A DNA stretch of 64,000 nt. Source: Nocardioides daejeonensis (lineage in GTDB: Bacteria > Actinomycetota > Actinomycetes > Propionibacteriales > Nocardioidaceae). The position numbers and the translations under genes were made by a program. The notes below the pieces were generated by a model. The model did no database searches. It was not told where the DNA came from and was given only the letters and a program-made list of their open reading frames with translations. The DNA lies in contig NZ_QHKZ01000001.1 of NCBI RefSeq assembly GCF_003194585.1, positions 186,001-250,000 on the forward strand, written 5' to 3'. Position 1 is the first letter of the stretch. Each line of letters begins with the position of its first letter. Positions 50,020 through 57,745 of the stretch are shown piece by piece.

Positions 50020-50382
50020 ATGAACGACTCTGCTCCCGACCTCGCCGACCTGGTGCCCGACTGGCTCGACTGGTCCCAGGCCGCACAGGCGCTCGGCGTC
50101 AGCGTCAACAAGCTGCGCACGATGCTCAAGGACCATCAGCTGGCGACCGCGGCGCCCCGGGACGGCGAGGGCTTGAAGATCCCCGCCCAGATGATCCAGG
50201 ACGGCGTCATCGTCAAGGGCCTGCCCGGTCTGCTCACCACCTTCCATGACGGCGGTTGGTCCGACCGCGAGTGCATCGAGTGGATCTTCACCGACCAGGA
50301 CCTGCCCGGTCGCCCGATCGACGCGCTGCGGGAGAACCGCGGGTCGGAGGCGAAACGGCGCGCCCAGGCGATCGCTCTGTGA
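50020..50382 (+). CDS. Rv2175c-type winged DNA-binding protein, PknL partner
   Basis: 120 residues from the ATG at 50020. A MerR-like winged helix-turn-helix (WLDWSQAAQALGVSVNKLRTM) is followed by the family domain (VIVKGLPGLLTTFHDGGWSD, ECIEWIFTDQDLPGRPIDAL). In M. tuberculosis PknL phosphorylates a Thr in a longer disordered N-terminal tail and lowers DNA binding. Here the tail is only about 12 residues with a single Ser and no Thr, so control may differ. It overlaps the next gene by GTGA. Confidence 0.9.
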   Translation: MNDSAPDLADLVPDWLDWSQAAQALGVSVNKLRTMLKDHQLATAAPRDGEGLKIPAQMIQDGVIVKGLPGLLTTFHDGGWSDRECIEWIFTDQDLPGRPIDALRENRGSEAKRRAQAIAL

Positions 50383-50912
50383 CGATCGACCGGCGCACCC
50401 TGCGGGTCGTCGGCACCGCGCTTGTCGCGGTGGTGGCGGTGCTCCTCTGGTGGTTCCAGGGTGCCGGCGACGCACCCGATGACCCTGGGCCCGGTGACCG
50501 GGTGGCGGGGAGCGAGTCGAGCCCCTCGCCCGCCCCGAGTGTGACGACGACCCCCTCCACGGGTCCTCGGCCGACGAGCAGTGCCTCCACGACCCCGACG
50601 GCGGCTCAGACGCTCGACATCGACGTGGCCTCCGGTTTGCGCTGGGTCAGCGTTGCCGAGCTTCCGCCCGAGGCGGAGGAGACGCTCGAGCTGATCGACG
50701 CTGGTGGTCCCTTCCCCTACGACCGCGACGGGGTCACCTTCGGCAACTACGAGGGGATCCTGCCGCGCGAGGCACGCGGCTACTACCGCGAGTACACGGT
50801 GCCGACGCCGGGCTCCCGGGATCGCGGCGCCCGTCGGATCGTCACGGGTGCCGACGACGAGTACTACTGGACCGGCGACCACTACGCCTCCTTCGAGCGG
50901 ATCGACTGGTGA
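50379..50912 (+). CDS. Secreted or anchored barnase-type ribonuclease
   Basis: 177 residues, GTG start overlapping the previous stop. One N-terminal membrane segment (VVGTALVAVVAVLLWW), a Ser/Thr/Pro linker (about residues 45-75), then a microbial RNase (N1/barnase) domain with the catalytic set Glu in YYREYTV, Arg in GARRIV and His in TGDHYASFERI. It should cut RNA outside the membrane or in the wall. The next gene is a barstar-like inhibitor, again overlapping by GTGA, which protects the maker before export. Confidence 0.88.
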   Translation: MTIDRRTLRVVGTALVAVVAVLLWWFQGAGDAPDDPGPGDRVAGSESSPSPAPSVTTTPSTGPRPTSSASTTPTAAQTLDIDVASGLRWVSVAELPPEAEETLELIDAGGPFPYDRDGVTFGNYEGILPREARGYYREYTVPTPGSRDRGARRIVTGADDEYYWTGDHYASFERIDW

Positions 50913-51388
50913 GCGGGCTCGCCGCGCTGCTCGCCGGCCGCGAGACGCCCGCGGTCTGGCGGTGGGCGGGCAACCAGCCCGCCGACGAGGTACGCCGCGC
51001 CGTCGCTTCTGCGGGATGGGCCTTCGGCGCCGTCGACGGGTGGACGCTCACCGGCCGCGACCAGGTGCTGACGGCGTTCGGCGAGGCGCTGTCGTTCCCC
51101 GAGCATTACGGCCGCAACCTCGACGCTCTCGCCGACTGCCTGGCCGACCTGACCGTCGACACCGTGCTGCTCTGGGACGGCTGGGCGGTGCTGCTGGAGG
51201 AGGACCTTGCCGGCTTCCTCGGGGTCCTGGCGGTGCTCACCGACCACAGCGCGGCGAGCGCGGAGAGGCACAGCGCGGAGGGGCACAGCGCGGCGAGCGC
51301 GGAGGGGCACAGCGCGGAGGGGACCGGCCGGTTCGCCGTGCTGCTGCGAGGAGCAGGGCCGGAGCTGCCCGGAGTCGAGGAGCTCTGA
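50909..51388 (+). CDS. Barstar-family RNase inhibitor with a repeat insertion
   Basis: 159 residues, longer than the usual 90-130. Barstar fold visible in DEVRRAVASAGWAFGAVDG, SFPEHYGRNLDALADCLADL (inhibitor helix with the conserved Asn-Leu-Asp-Ala) and VDTVLLWDGW. Between the last helix and the final strand (GRFAVLLRG) there are two copies of a 13-residue unit (HSAASAE(R/G)HSAEG). Cytosolic partner of the RNase encoded just upstream. Confidence 0.9.
   Translation: MSGLAALLAGRETPAVWRWAGNQPADEVRRAVASAGWAFGAVDGWTLTGRDQVLTAFGEALSFPEHYGRNLDALADCLADLTVDTVLLWDGWAVLLEEDLAGFLGVLAVLTDHSAASAERHSAEGHSAASAEGHSAEGTGRFAVLLRGAGPELPGVEEL
51245..51322 (+). repeat. Two tandem 39-bp repeats inside the barstar gene
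   Basis: Units 51245-51283 and 51284-51322 differ at one base. Each is itself built from smaller CACAGCGCGG pieces. In frame: residues 113-138. Confidence 0.92.
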
Positions 51389-51414
51389 CCACCTCCCGCG
51401 GGGTGGCTGTGAGC

Positions 51415-51429
51415 CGACACACGGTGTCG
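51415..51429 (+). terminator. Small hairpin after the barstar gene
   Basis: CGACAC, 3-nt loop, GTGTCG, 26 nt after the stop. Weak; no T-run. Confidence 0.3.
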
Positions 51430-51461
51430 AGTCGGATGCGGTAGGTGTCGGAGCCGCCGGT

Positions 51462-51475
51462 TACGATCTCCCATC
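51462..51475 (+). promoter_or_regulatory. -10 hexamer of the glycan operon (leaderless)
   Basis: TACGAT at 51462-51467 ends 8 nt before the GTG at 51476. Confidence 0.45.
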
Positions 51476-52018
51476 GTGCCCACCGCGTCTGCCCACCCGC
51501 CGCGCCGGCGCGTCGTCTGGATGCTGCTGGCCGCCGTCGCGCTCGTGATCGCAGCGTTCAGCAACTCGTTCGGTCGCGCCGAGCCGACAGGCAACTACCG
51601 GCCGCCGCTGCAGCAGGCGGCGCTGGACACCGGCTGCTACCCGCTGCCGGACGGTGTGCACTTCGACTTTCCCTTCCAGGTGCGCTGGGACACCGACGTC
51701 GACACTCCGGAGGGGACCCGTCGGCACCTGCTCCTGCAGTACGACCTCATCGGTGCCGATGAGGCGCGCGCGGGCCTGCTCGAGGCGTTCACCCGTGCCG
51801 GGTTCACCGTGGTCGCAGACGAGCCGCTGTCCGCGACGGTGCGCAAGCCCGGTGTCGGGCCGGTCTCGTGGCAGATCCAGCCGCTCGACGTCGCCGCCGA
51901 CGTCGCGGTGCAGGGCAACGTGCGGTTCGACCTGCCGTCGATCCCGGCCCAGTCCGACGACCCCGTCTGCTCCGACAGGTTCACCACCAAGCGCTTCGCC
52001 CGGGGGGTGGACCGGTGA
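51476..52018 (+). CDS. Membrane-anchored protein opening the glycan operon, unknown
   Basis: 180 residues, GTG start. Basic n-region (PPRRRVVW) and one membrane helix (MLLAAVALVIAAFSNSF) anchor an outside domain with a single repeated feature, a beta-rich segment DFPFQVRWDTDVDTPEG. Two Cys (DTGCYPLP and DPVCSDRF) near the ends of the domain could pair. Overlaps the next gene by GTGA, so it probably works with the glycosyltransferase. No family recognised. Confidence 0.75.
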   Translation: MPTASAHPPRRRVVWMLLAAVALVIAAFSNSFGRAEPTGNYRPPLQQAALDTGCYPLPDGVHFDFPFQVRWDTDVDTPEGTRRHLLLQYDLIGADEARAGLLEAFTRAGFTVVADEPLSATVRKPGVGPVSWQIQPLDVAADVAVQGNVRFDLPSIPAQSDDPVCSDRFTTKRFARGVDR

Positions 52019-53496
52019 TCGGCCGGCTGCGTGCCCTCTCCCGCGGTGACCAGCTCCTGGTGGGGCTCCTTCTCGCCCATGTGCTGATCAAGCTCGCGGT
52101 CTATCCGCAGGTCATGCATGCCGAGCTGATCGGCGACGAGACCTCCTATGTCAACGGCGGCCGGGCGCTCTCCAACGCGTTGCGCGACCTGGTGGGGTTC
52201 CGGGCGCTCGACACGGCCGAGCTCTCGCGCAACGTGGTCAGCAGCGGCTGGTTCATGCCCGGCATGATGTTCCTCTGTGCGCCGCTCTTCGTGGTCGATC
52301 CGGACGCATCCCTGCAGATGATCCGCGGCTACCTCGGGGTGGTCTCGCTGCTCCTGTCGGTCGGCGCGGTGCTGGCGGTCCGGCGTACCTTCGGGGTCCG
52401 GTACGCCGTGGGGCTGGCGATCTTCCCGGGCCTGGTGCCGATGTGGTCGTCGTTCTCCTACGCAGCCTGGGGCGACCTGACCGCGGGCATCATGGTGCTC
52501 TGGTTCCTCTGTCTGCTGGTGCCGGTCCTGCGCCGCGTCCGGCAGGGCGTCCCGCCCACCTGGTCGGAGGGCGCGCGGCTCGGCCTGCTGGCGATCCTGG
52601 TGGTCTACTTCCGTTCCTCGGCCTCGGTCCTGTCGGTCGGTCTCTGCCTGGTGGTCGGACTGGCGATCCTCTTCCTGCTGCGCGGGCGCGCCCGGCTCCA
52701 GGGCTTCGCCGCGATGGTGCTGGCAGGGGGAGTCTTCCTTGCGGTGCTGGCGCCGTGGTCGATCACGGCGTCGAAGGCGCTCGACGACCGGGTGATCACC
52801 ACCACGACGGTGGGCACGGTCCGGGCCAACACCTTCGGCGACCGTTCCCAGCTCTGCTTCGGCCCCTGCGATCCGACGAGCACCATCTGGTTCACCCCGG
52901 TGCGCTATGCCCGTGAGGTCTCCCGGGCGACTGGCGTCGGTGAGGTCGAGATGCTCAACCAGATGTCGGAGTACGCGCGCCGCGACGTGACCGCGCACAG
53001 CTACGCGCGCGACGTCTTCACCAACACCAAGGCCTACCTGTTCAAGCCCGGCGGGTTCGCGATCCACCTGCAGCCTCCCAACGCGGGCAAGGACGCGGCG
53101 TACTGGGCCATCGCGGGCACGACGACGGTGATGTTCTACGCCGTCCTGCTGCTCGTGCTCGCCATGATGCTGACCGTCTTTCGCGCCTCGTTCGAGAATC
53201 GTTGGTCGGCGATCGTGATCAAGCTCGGCATCGGCGCGCTGCTGTTGCAACCCTTCGTGCACATCGCCGGCGCCCGCTACTGGACGACCGCCGCCCCCAT
53301 GTTCGGCCTCGGCTGCGTGCTGCTGGTCGGAGAGTGGCGCTCCCGTCGCCGCGGCCAGGTCGAGGAGCTCGTCGACCTGCCGGACTACAGCGGGCCGGGA
53401 GCAGTGACGACGGCCCGGTGGCTCGACCGGGTGCAGTGGCTGCTGGTGGCCGGATTCGTGGCAGTGCCGGTGGTGTTGGCGATACTGGCGGTCTGA
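52015..53496 (+). CDS. Multi-pass membrane glycosyltransferase-like protein (GT-C type)
   Basis: 493 residues from the GTG at 52015. About 11 membrane helices. The early outside loop ELIGDETSYVNGGRAL carries acidic residues where GT-C enzymes have their catalytic Asp/Glu. It resembles ArnT/PMT-like transferases that use polyprenyl-phosphate sugars. The next two genes encode a DPM/GtrB-like synthase and a GtrA flippase, the usual suppliers of such donors, so a surface glycan modification is likely. Acceptor unknown. Confidence 0.78.
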   Translation: MIGRLRALSRGDQLLVGLLLAHVLIKLAVYPQVMHAELIGDETSYVNGGRALSNALRDLVGFRALDTAELSRNVVSSGWFMPGMMFLCAPLFVVDPDASLQMIRGYLGVVSLLLSVGAVLAVRRTFGVRYAVGLAIFPGLVPMWSSFSYAAWGDLTAGIMVLWFLCLLVPVLRRVRQGVPPTWSEGARLGLLAILVVYFRSSASVLSVGLCLVVGLAILFLLRGRARLQGFAAMVLAGGVFLAVLAPWSITASKALDDRVITTTTVGTVRANTFGDRSQLCFGPCDPTSTIWFTPVRYAREVSRATGVGEVEMLNQMSEYARRDVTAHSYARDVFTNTKAYLFKPGGFAIHLQPPNAGKDAAYWAIAGTTTVMFYAVLLLVLAMMLTVFRASFENRWSAIVIKLGIGALLLQPFVHIAGARYWTTAAPMFGLGCVLLVGEWRSRRRGQVEELVDLPDYSGPGAVTTARWLDRVQWLLVAGFVAVPVVLAILAV

Positions 53497-53537
53497 CGCC
53501 ATCGCATCATGACGACAGCCACCGAGAGAGGAGAGGG

Positions 53538-54518
53538 ATGAGCGTGACACCGGAGCGGTCCGTCCGCCGCAAGGTCGCCTACGTGCTGCCTGTGTACGAG
53601 GAGGCGGAGAACATCGCGGTCTTCCACGACGCGATCCTCGAGGCCACCGCAGGCAGGCCCGACCTCGACTTCGAGTTCGTCTACGTCAACGACGGCTCCA
53701 GGGACGACTCGCTCGACCGGCTGCTGGCTCTGCGGGCCGACGACCCTCGGGTGAGTGTGATCAGCCTGTCGCGCAACTACGGGCACCAGATGGCGGTCAC
53801 CGCCGGACTGGACGCCGTGGGAGATGCGGACGCGGTGATCATCATGGACACCGACCTCCAGGACCCGCCGCGGGTGAGCATGGAGATGATCGGCATGTGG
53901 GAGGGCGGCGTCGACGTCGTCTACGCGCAGCGCCGGAGCCGGCAGGACAGCGTCTTCAAGCGTTCCACCGCCTGGCTGTTCTACTGGACGCTTGATCGGC
54001 TGGCCTCCATCGAGATCCCGCGCAACGTCGGGGACTTCCGCCTCATGGATCGCAAGGTCGTCGCCGAGGTCTCCCGCTACCGCGAGCATGAGCGGTTCCT
54101 GCGCGGCATCGTGGCGCACGTCGGCTTCCGTCAGGAGGCGCTGCTCTTCGACCGCGACCAGCGTCACGCCGGCACGACCGGGTACCCGCTGAAGAAGATG
54201 CTGAAGTTCGCCGCCAACGGCATCCTCGGCTTCTCGACCATGCCGCTGCGGATGATCTCGCGTCTCGGGTTCGCCATCTCCGGCATCAGCCTGCTGCTGG
54301 CCCTCTACGTCTTCGGGGTGCGGGTCCTCGACCCGGAGAGCGCCGTACCCGGTTGGGCTTTCCTCGGGGTCGGCATGTTCCTGCTCAGTGGCCTGCAGCT
54401 GATCATGATGGGCGTGATCGGCAGCTACCTGGGGCGGGTGTACGTCGAGGTGCAGGACCGGCCGCTCTACTCGGTGGCGCTCGCTGCCCGGGGTGACCGG
54501 CGGGAGGAGTCCCGCTGA
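53538..54518 (+). CDS. GT2 polyprenyl-phosphate sugar synthase (GtrB/DPM1-like)
   Basis: 326 residues from the ATG at 53538 (AGAGGAGAGGG upstream). Cytosolic GT-A domain with VLPVYEEAENI, YVNDGSRDDS and the metal-binding IIMDTDLQDPP, then two C-terminal membrane helices (GFAISGISLLLALYVFGV, GMFLLSGLQLIMMGVIGSYL). It transfers glucose or a similar sugar from a nucleotide to polyprenyl phosphate. Followed by gtrA. Confidence 0.92.
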   Translation: MSVTPERSVRRKVAYVLPVYEEAENIAVFHDAILEATAGRPDLDFEFVYVNDGSRDDSLDRLLALRADDPRVSVISLSRNYGHQMAVTAGLDAVGDADAVIIMDTDLQDPPRVSMEMIGMWEGGVDVVYAQRRSRQDSVFKRSTAWLFYWTLDRLASIEIPRNVGDFRLMDRKVVAEVSRYREHERFLRGIVAHVGFRQEALLFDRDQRHAGTTGYPLKKMLKFAANGILGFSTMPLRMISRLGFAISGISLLLALYVFGVRVLDPESAVPGWAFLGVGMFLLSGLQLIMMGVIGSYLGRVYVEVQDRPLYSVALAARGDRREESR

Positions 54519-54544
54519 TCCGCGAGCTGCTGAGCCGCACGGTC

Positions 54545-54910
54545 GTGCGGTTCGCCGCCGTCGGCGTGGTCAACACGGCGATCGACTTCTTCCTGTTCCT
54601 GCTCTTCGAGCCGTGGTGGGGGATCGCTGTGGCGAACTTCGTCTCCACCAGTGCGGGCATGACCTTCAGCTTCCTGGTCAACGGCCGCTTCACCTTCCGC
54701 GCGCAACGCCCGACCCTGCGGTCGGCGGCCCTCTTCCTGGCGACCACCGGCACCACCATGTGGGTGCTGCAGCCGATCGTCATCCATCTGCTGCTCGAGG
54801 TCGTCGACCAGATCGCCGTCGTGAAGTTCCTGGCGATCGGTGTCAGCTTCGTAGTGAACTTCCTCGCCTACCGCTTCGTCGTCTGGCCGGTGCAGCACCG
54901 CGAGGCTTGA
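54545..54910 (+). CDS. GtrA-family membrane protein
   Basis: 121 residues from the GTG at 54545; the frame extends to a CTG at 54515 that overlaps the previous stop as CTGA and would add ten residues (LIRELLSRTV) typical of GtrA N-termini, so the real start may be there. Four membrane helices, with FAAVGVVNTAIDFFLFLLF, the NGRFTF loop and FVVNFLAYRFVVW conserved. GtrA proteins flip polyprenyl-linked sugars. Confidence 0.88.
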   Translation: MRFAAVGVVNTAIDFFLFLLFEPWWGIAVANFVSTSAGMTFSFLVNGRFTFRAQRPTLRSAALFLATTGTTMWVLQPIVIHLLLEVVDQIAVVKFLAIGVSFVVNFLAYRFVVWPVQHREA

Positions 54911-54922
54911 CCCTCTCGCCCG

Positions 54923-54943
54923 CCGCAACGCATGACGTTGCGG
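54923..54943. terminator. Bidirectional hairpin between gtrA and polyprenyl synthase
   Basis: CCGCAACG, 5-nt loop, CGTTGCGG: a perfect 8-bp stem in the 38-bp gap between convergent genes. Confidence 0.65.
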
Positions 54944-54948
54944 AGGGA

Positions 54949-56025
54949 TCAGACGGTACGGCGGGTGGCGGCGTTGGCGAGCTGGCGCAGAGACGCGCGT
55001 GCCTCGTCGCGGAAGGGGCCGTCGGCAAGGGCGCGCAGCGAGGTCGCGGTGAGCTCGTCGATCAGCGCCTCGACGCGGTCGGCAGCACCGGAGGCGCGGA
55101 TCAGTCCGCGCAGCTCGGCGACCTCGGCGTCGGTCAGCTCGGTGCCGAGAGCGGAGTCGAGGCGCTCCCGGTCGTCGCCCGCCAGGCCGTCCAGCGCGTG
55201 CGCCACCAGGACGGTGCGCTTGCCCTCGACCAGGTCGTCCCCGGCCGGCTTGCCCGTCACCTCGGGGTCGCCGAAGACGCCGAGCTGGTCGTCGCGGAGC
55301 TGGAACGCCTCGCCGAGCGGCAGGCCGTAGGCGGTCAGGGCCTCCACCTGCACCGGCGTCGCGCCGGCCAGTGCGGCACCGACGTGAAGTGGTCGCTCGA
55401 CGGAGTACTTCGCCGACTTGAAGCGCAGCACGGTCATCGCGGTGGCGACGTCGGCATGCCCGCGAGCCTGTACGGAGACGTCGAGGAACTGGCCGGCGAC
55501 CACCTCGGAGCGGCAGACGTCGAAGACGTCCAGGGCGGCCGCGACGCGCTCGGCCGGCAGTCCGCAACGGCGGAGCAGCTCGTCGGCCCAGGTGAGCAGC
55601 AGGTCACCCAGCAGAATGGCGGCGGCAGCGCCGTACTGCTCGGGATCCCCGGGCAGGCCCTGCTCCTGGTGCCGGGTCGCGAAGGCACGGTGGGTCGCGG
55701 GTCGACCGCGCCGGGTGTCGGAGGCGTCCATGTAGTCGTCGTGGACCAGGGCACTGGCATGCAGGAGCTCGAGCGCGGAGCAGGCCCGCAGCACGGCCTC
55801 ACGGTCGTCATCGCCGATCTCGGAGATCGCGGCGTGGCCCCACCAGCAGAAGGCCGCGCGCAGGCGCTTGCCGCCGGCGAGGGCGGTGCGGGCCTCCGCC
55901 AGCAGCAGGTCTGCATCGGGGCCGAGGGGCGCCAAGCGCCCGGTCTGCTCCTCGAGGAAGGAGTCGAGGGTCTGCTGGATCTGCTCGGCGAAGGCGGCCA
56001 CGTCATGGGCGGAGTCGGCGGTCAC
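54949..56025 (-). CDS. Trans-isoprenyl diphosphate synthase (GGPP/polyprenyl, IdsA2-like)
   Basis: 358 residues from the GTG at 56025; the frame further upstream is not expected to be read, because a TAGGCT hexamer ends 7 nt before this GTG. First Asp-rich motif DDYMDASD, second DDQLGVFGD, plus the GGKRLRAAF and VAGQFLDV segments. It condenses isopentenyl diphosphate into C20 or longer chains that feed lipid carriers or carotenoids. Position matches idsA2 (Rv2173). Chain length cannot be fixed by eye. Confidence 0.93.
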   Translation of the reverse strand: MTADSAHDVAAFAEQIQQTLDSFLEEQTGRLAPLGPDADLLLAEARTALAGGKRLRAAFCWWGHAAISEIGDDDREAVLRACSALELLHASALVHDDYMDASDTRRGRPATHRAFATRHQEQGLPGDPEQYGAAAAILLGDLLLTWADELLRRCGLPAERVAAALDVFDVCRSEVVAGQFLDVSVQARGHADVATAMTVLRFKSAKYSVERPLHVGAALAGATPVQVEALTAYGLPLGEAFQLRDDQLGVFGDPEVTGKPAGDDLVEGKRTVLVAHALDGLAGDDRERLDSALGTELTDAEVAELRGLIRASGAADRVEALIDELTATSLRALADGPFRDEARASLRQLANAATRRTV

Positions 56026-56038
56026 GGGTTCGAGCCTA
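56026..56038 (-). promoter_or_regulatory. -10 hexamer of the polyprenyl synthase gene (leaderless)
   Basis: On the minus strand TAGGCT (56038-56033) ends 7 nt before the GTG at 56025. Confidence 0.6.
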
Positions 56039-56143
56039 GTGATCGGCGGCAGGCGCCGCGCCTCCGGGCTCGACTCCGGGAGCGCCGTACGCGGTGGACC
56101 GCCCTTTTCTTGGACATCGGCCGCTTTGCTGCCCACTGCAACC

Positions 56144-56156
56144 TATGCTTCGGCGC
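56144..56156 (+). promoter_or_regulatory. -10 hexamer of metF (leaderless)
   Basis: TATGCT at 56144-56149 ends 7 nt before the ATG at 56157. With the previous entry this makes a divergent pair of leaderless promoters 105 bp apart. Confidence 0.6.
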
Positions 56157-57047
56157 ATGGCAGCGCACGAGTCTCGTCACATCGGGGAGTTGGTCCGCAA
56201 CGGTGGACGTTCCTTCTCCTTCGAGTTCTTCCCGCCCAAGGACGAGGCCGGGGAGGCCCAGCTGTGGAAGGCGATCCAGGAGCTCGAGCCTTATCGGCCG
56301 ACCTTCGTCTCGGTGACCTACGGCGCCGGTGGCAGCACCCGTGACAAGACCGTCGCGATCACCGGCCGGATCGCCCGCGAGACGAGCCTGCTGCCGATGG
56401 CGCACCTGACCTGCGTGGGCCACACCCGGAACGAGCTCGAAGGAATCCTCGACGCCTACGAGGCGGAGGGCGTCAACCACGTGATGGCACTGCGCGGCGA
56501 TCCGCAGGAGGGGCCGCGTGCCGACTGGACGCCGACCGACGGCGGCCTCAACTACGCCGTCGACCTGGTCGACCTGGTCCGGTCCCGCGGCGACTTCCGC
56601 GTCGGGGTCGCCGCGTTCCCCGAGGGGCACCCGTCTGCCGCATCGCTCGATGCCGACGCTGATGTGCTGGTGGCGAAGGCCAAGGCCGGCGCGGACTTCG
56701 CCGTGACGCAGATGTTCTTCCGCGCCGCCGACTACTTCGCCCTGGTGGAGCGGGTCCGTGCGCGCGGGGTCGACATCCCGATCCTGCCCGGCATCATGCC
56801 GATCCTGAACCTCAACGCGATCCGCCGGCAGGGTGAGCTCATCGGCACCAGCGTTCCCGACGATCTCGTCGCCCGGATCAGCGCCTACGACGGCGATCCG
56901 ACCGCGGTGCGGGCCGAAGGGATCCGCATCGCTGCCGAGCTCTGCGACGAGCTCCTGGCCGGCGGCGCCCCGGGGCTGCACTTCTACACGCTGAACCGGT
57001 CGAAGGCGACGCTGGAGATCTTCGAGGCCCTGCAGATCACCGCCTGA
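56157..57047 (+). CDS. metF: Methylenetetrahydrofolate reductase
   Basis: 296 residues from the ATG at 56157. MetF TIM-barrel signatures: SFEFFPPKDEAG, FVSVTYGAGGSTRDKT, AHLTCVGHTRNEL, VMALRGDPQEGP, GADFAVTQMFFRAADYF and the C-terminal LHFYTLNRSKAT. It reduces methylene-THF to methyl-THF with a flavin and feeds methionine synthesis. Positioned like Rv2172c. No riboswitch is expected because the transcript appears to lack a leader. Confidence 0.95.
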   Translation: MAAHESRHIGELVRNGGRSFSFEFFPPKDEAGEAQLWKAIQELEPYRPTFVSVTYGAGGSTRDKTVAITGRIARETSLLPMAHLTCVGHTRNELEGILDAYEAEGVNHVMALRGDPQEGPRADWTPTDGGLNYAVDLVDLVRSRGDFRVGVAAFPEGHPSAASLDADADVLVAKAKAGADFAVTQMFFRAADYFALVERVRARGVDIPILPGIMPILNLNAIRRQGELIGTSVPDDLVARISAYDGDPTAVRAEGIRIAAELCDELLAGGAPGLHFYTLNRSKATLEIFEALQITA

Positions 57048-57085
57048 CCAGGGCACGCCGCCACGAGGGGCCGCGCGGCTCCCTG

Positions 57086-57121
57086 TTGTCTCGAGCCGGC
57101 GGCTCGAAATAGGCTGCGGGG
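57086..57121 (+). promoter_or_regulatory. Promoter with embedded operator for the SIMPL gene
   Basis: -35 TTGTCT (57086-57091), 18-bp spacer, -10 TAGGCT (57110-57115), ATG 6 nt later. The spacer holds the palindrome TCGAGCC-GGC-GGCTCGA (57091-57107), so a repressor bound there would cover the promoter. Confidence 0.6.
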
Positions 57122-57724
57122 ATGGAGCGCACTCTGACCGTGGTGGGCCGCGGAGCCGCAGTCGCCGTCCCCGACACCGCCGTCGTGCGGGCGTCGGTCG
57201 CCGTCAGCCGGGCGACCGTCGCTGCGGCTTGGGCCGAGGTCTCCGACCTGGTGATGCGAGCGGTCCGCACGATGAGCGAGCACCTGCCAGCAGGCAGGTA
57301 CGCCGCGCACGAGGTCAGCCTCTGGCCGCAAGAGCGCACCGTGGGGGAGCAGACGGTGCGGAGCTTCGAGGCACGACGCGGCCTGGTCGGGCACTGTCCC
57401 GACCTCGAGGCGGCCGGTGCGCTGATCGATGCTCTGGTCGCCGGGCTGGACGAGGGTCTCCAGATCGAGGGTGTCTCCGTGGAGGTCGCGGACCCGCTCG
57501 CCGCACTAGAACGAGCGCGGGAGGCGGCGTGGTTGGACGCTGAGCGGCGTGCCGAGCAGCTGGCCGATCTCGCCGACGGCCAGCTAGGGCCTGTGCTCTC
57601 CGTCGAGGAGGTCGCCGACCACGGTGGGGTGGCTCTCAAGCGGATGGTCGCCTCGGCACCGCTGGTGCCGGGAGAGACCGAGCTCTCGGCCGCGCTGCGG
57701 ATCACCTGGCGGCTCGTCGACTGA
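57122..57724 (+). CDS. SIMPL (DUF541) domain protein
   Basis: 200 residues. RTLTVVGRGAAVAVPDTAVV is the SIMPL opening; the alternating beta-strand/helix pattern continues to AALRITWRLVD. There is no signal peptide, so unlike many SIMPL proteins it should be cytosolic. Function in bacteria is unclear (stress and outer-envelope roles have been proposed). Confidence 0.85.
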   Translation: MERTLTVVGRGAAVAVPDTAVVRASVAVSRATVAAAWAEVSDLVMRAVRTMSEHLPAGRYAAHEVSLWPQERTVGEQTVRSFEARRGLVGHCPDLEAAGALIDALVAGLDEGLQIEGVSVEVADPLAALERAREAAWLDAERRAEQLADLADGQLGPVLSVEEVADHGGVALKRMVASAPLVPGETELSAALRITWRLVD

Positions 57725-57729
57725 GGCAT

Positions 57730-57745
57730 CGACGCTCAGGCGTCG
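57730..57745. terminator. Compact bidirectional hairpin between convergent genes
   Basis: CGACGC, TCAG loop, GCGTCG. It lies in the 11-bp gap and extends over the last codons of the oxidoreductase gene. Confidence 0.45.

Noticed and set aside
56000..56156. SAM or cobalamin riboswitch ahead of metF
   Set aside because: The -10 hexamer ends 7 nt before the ATG, leaving no leader RNA.
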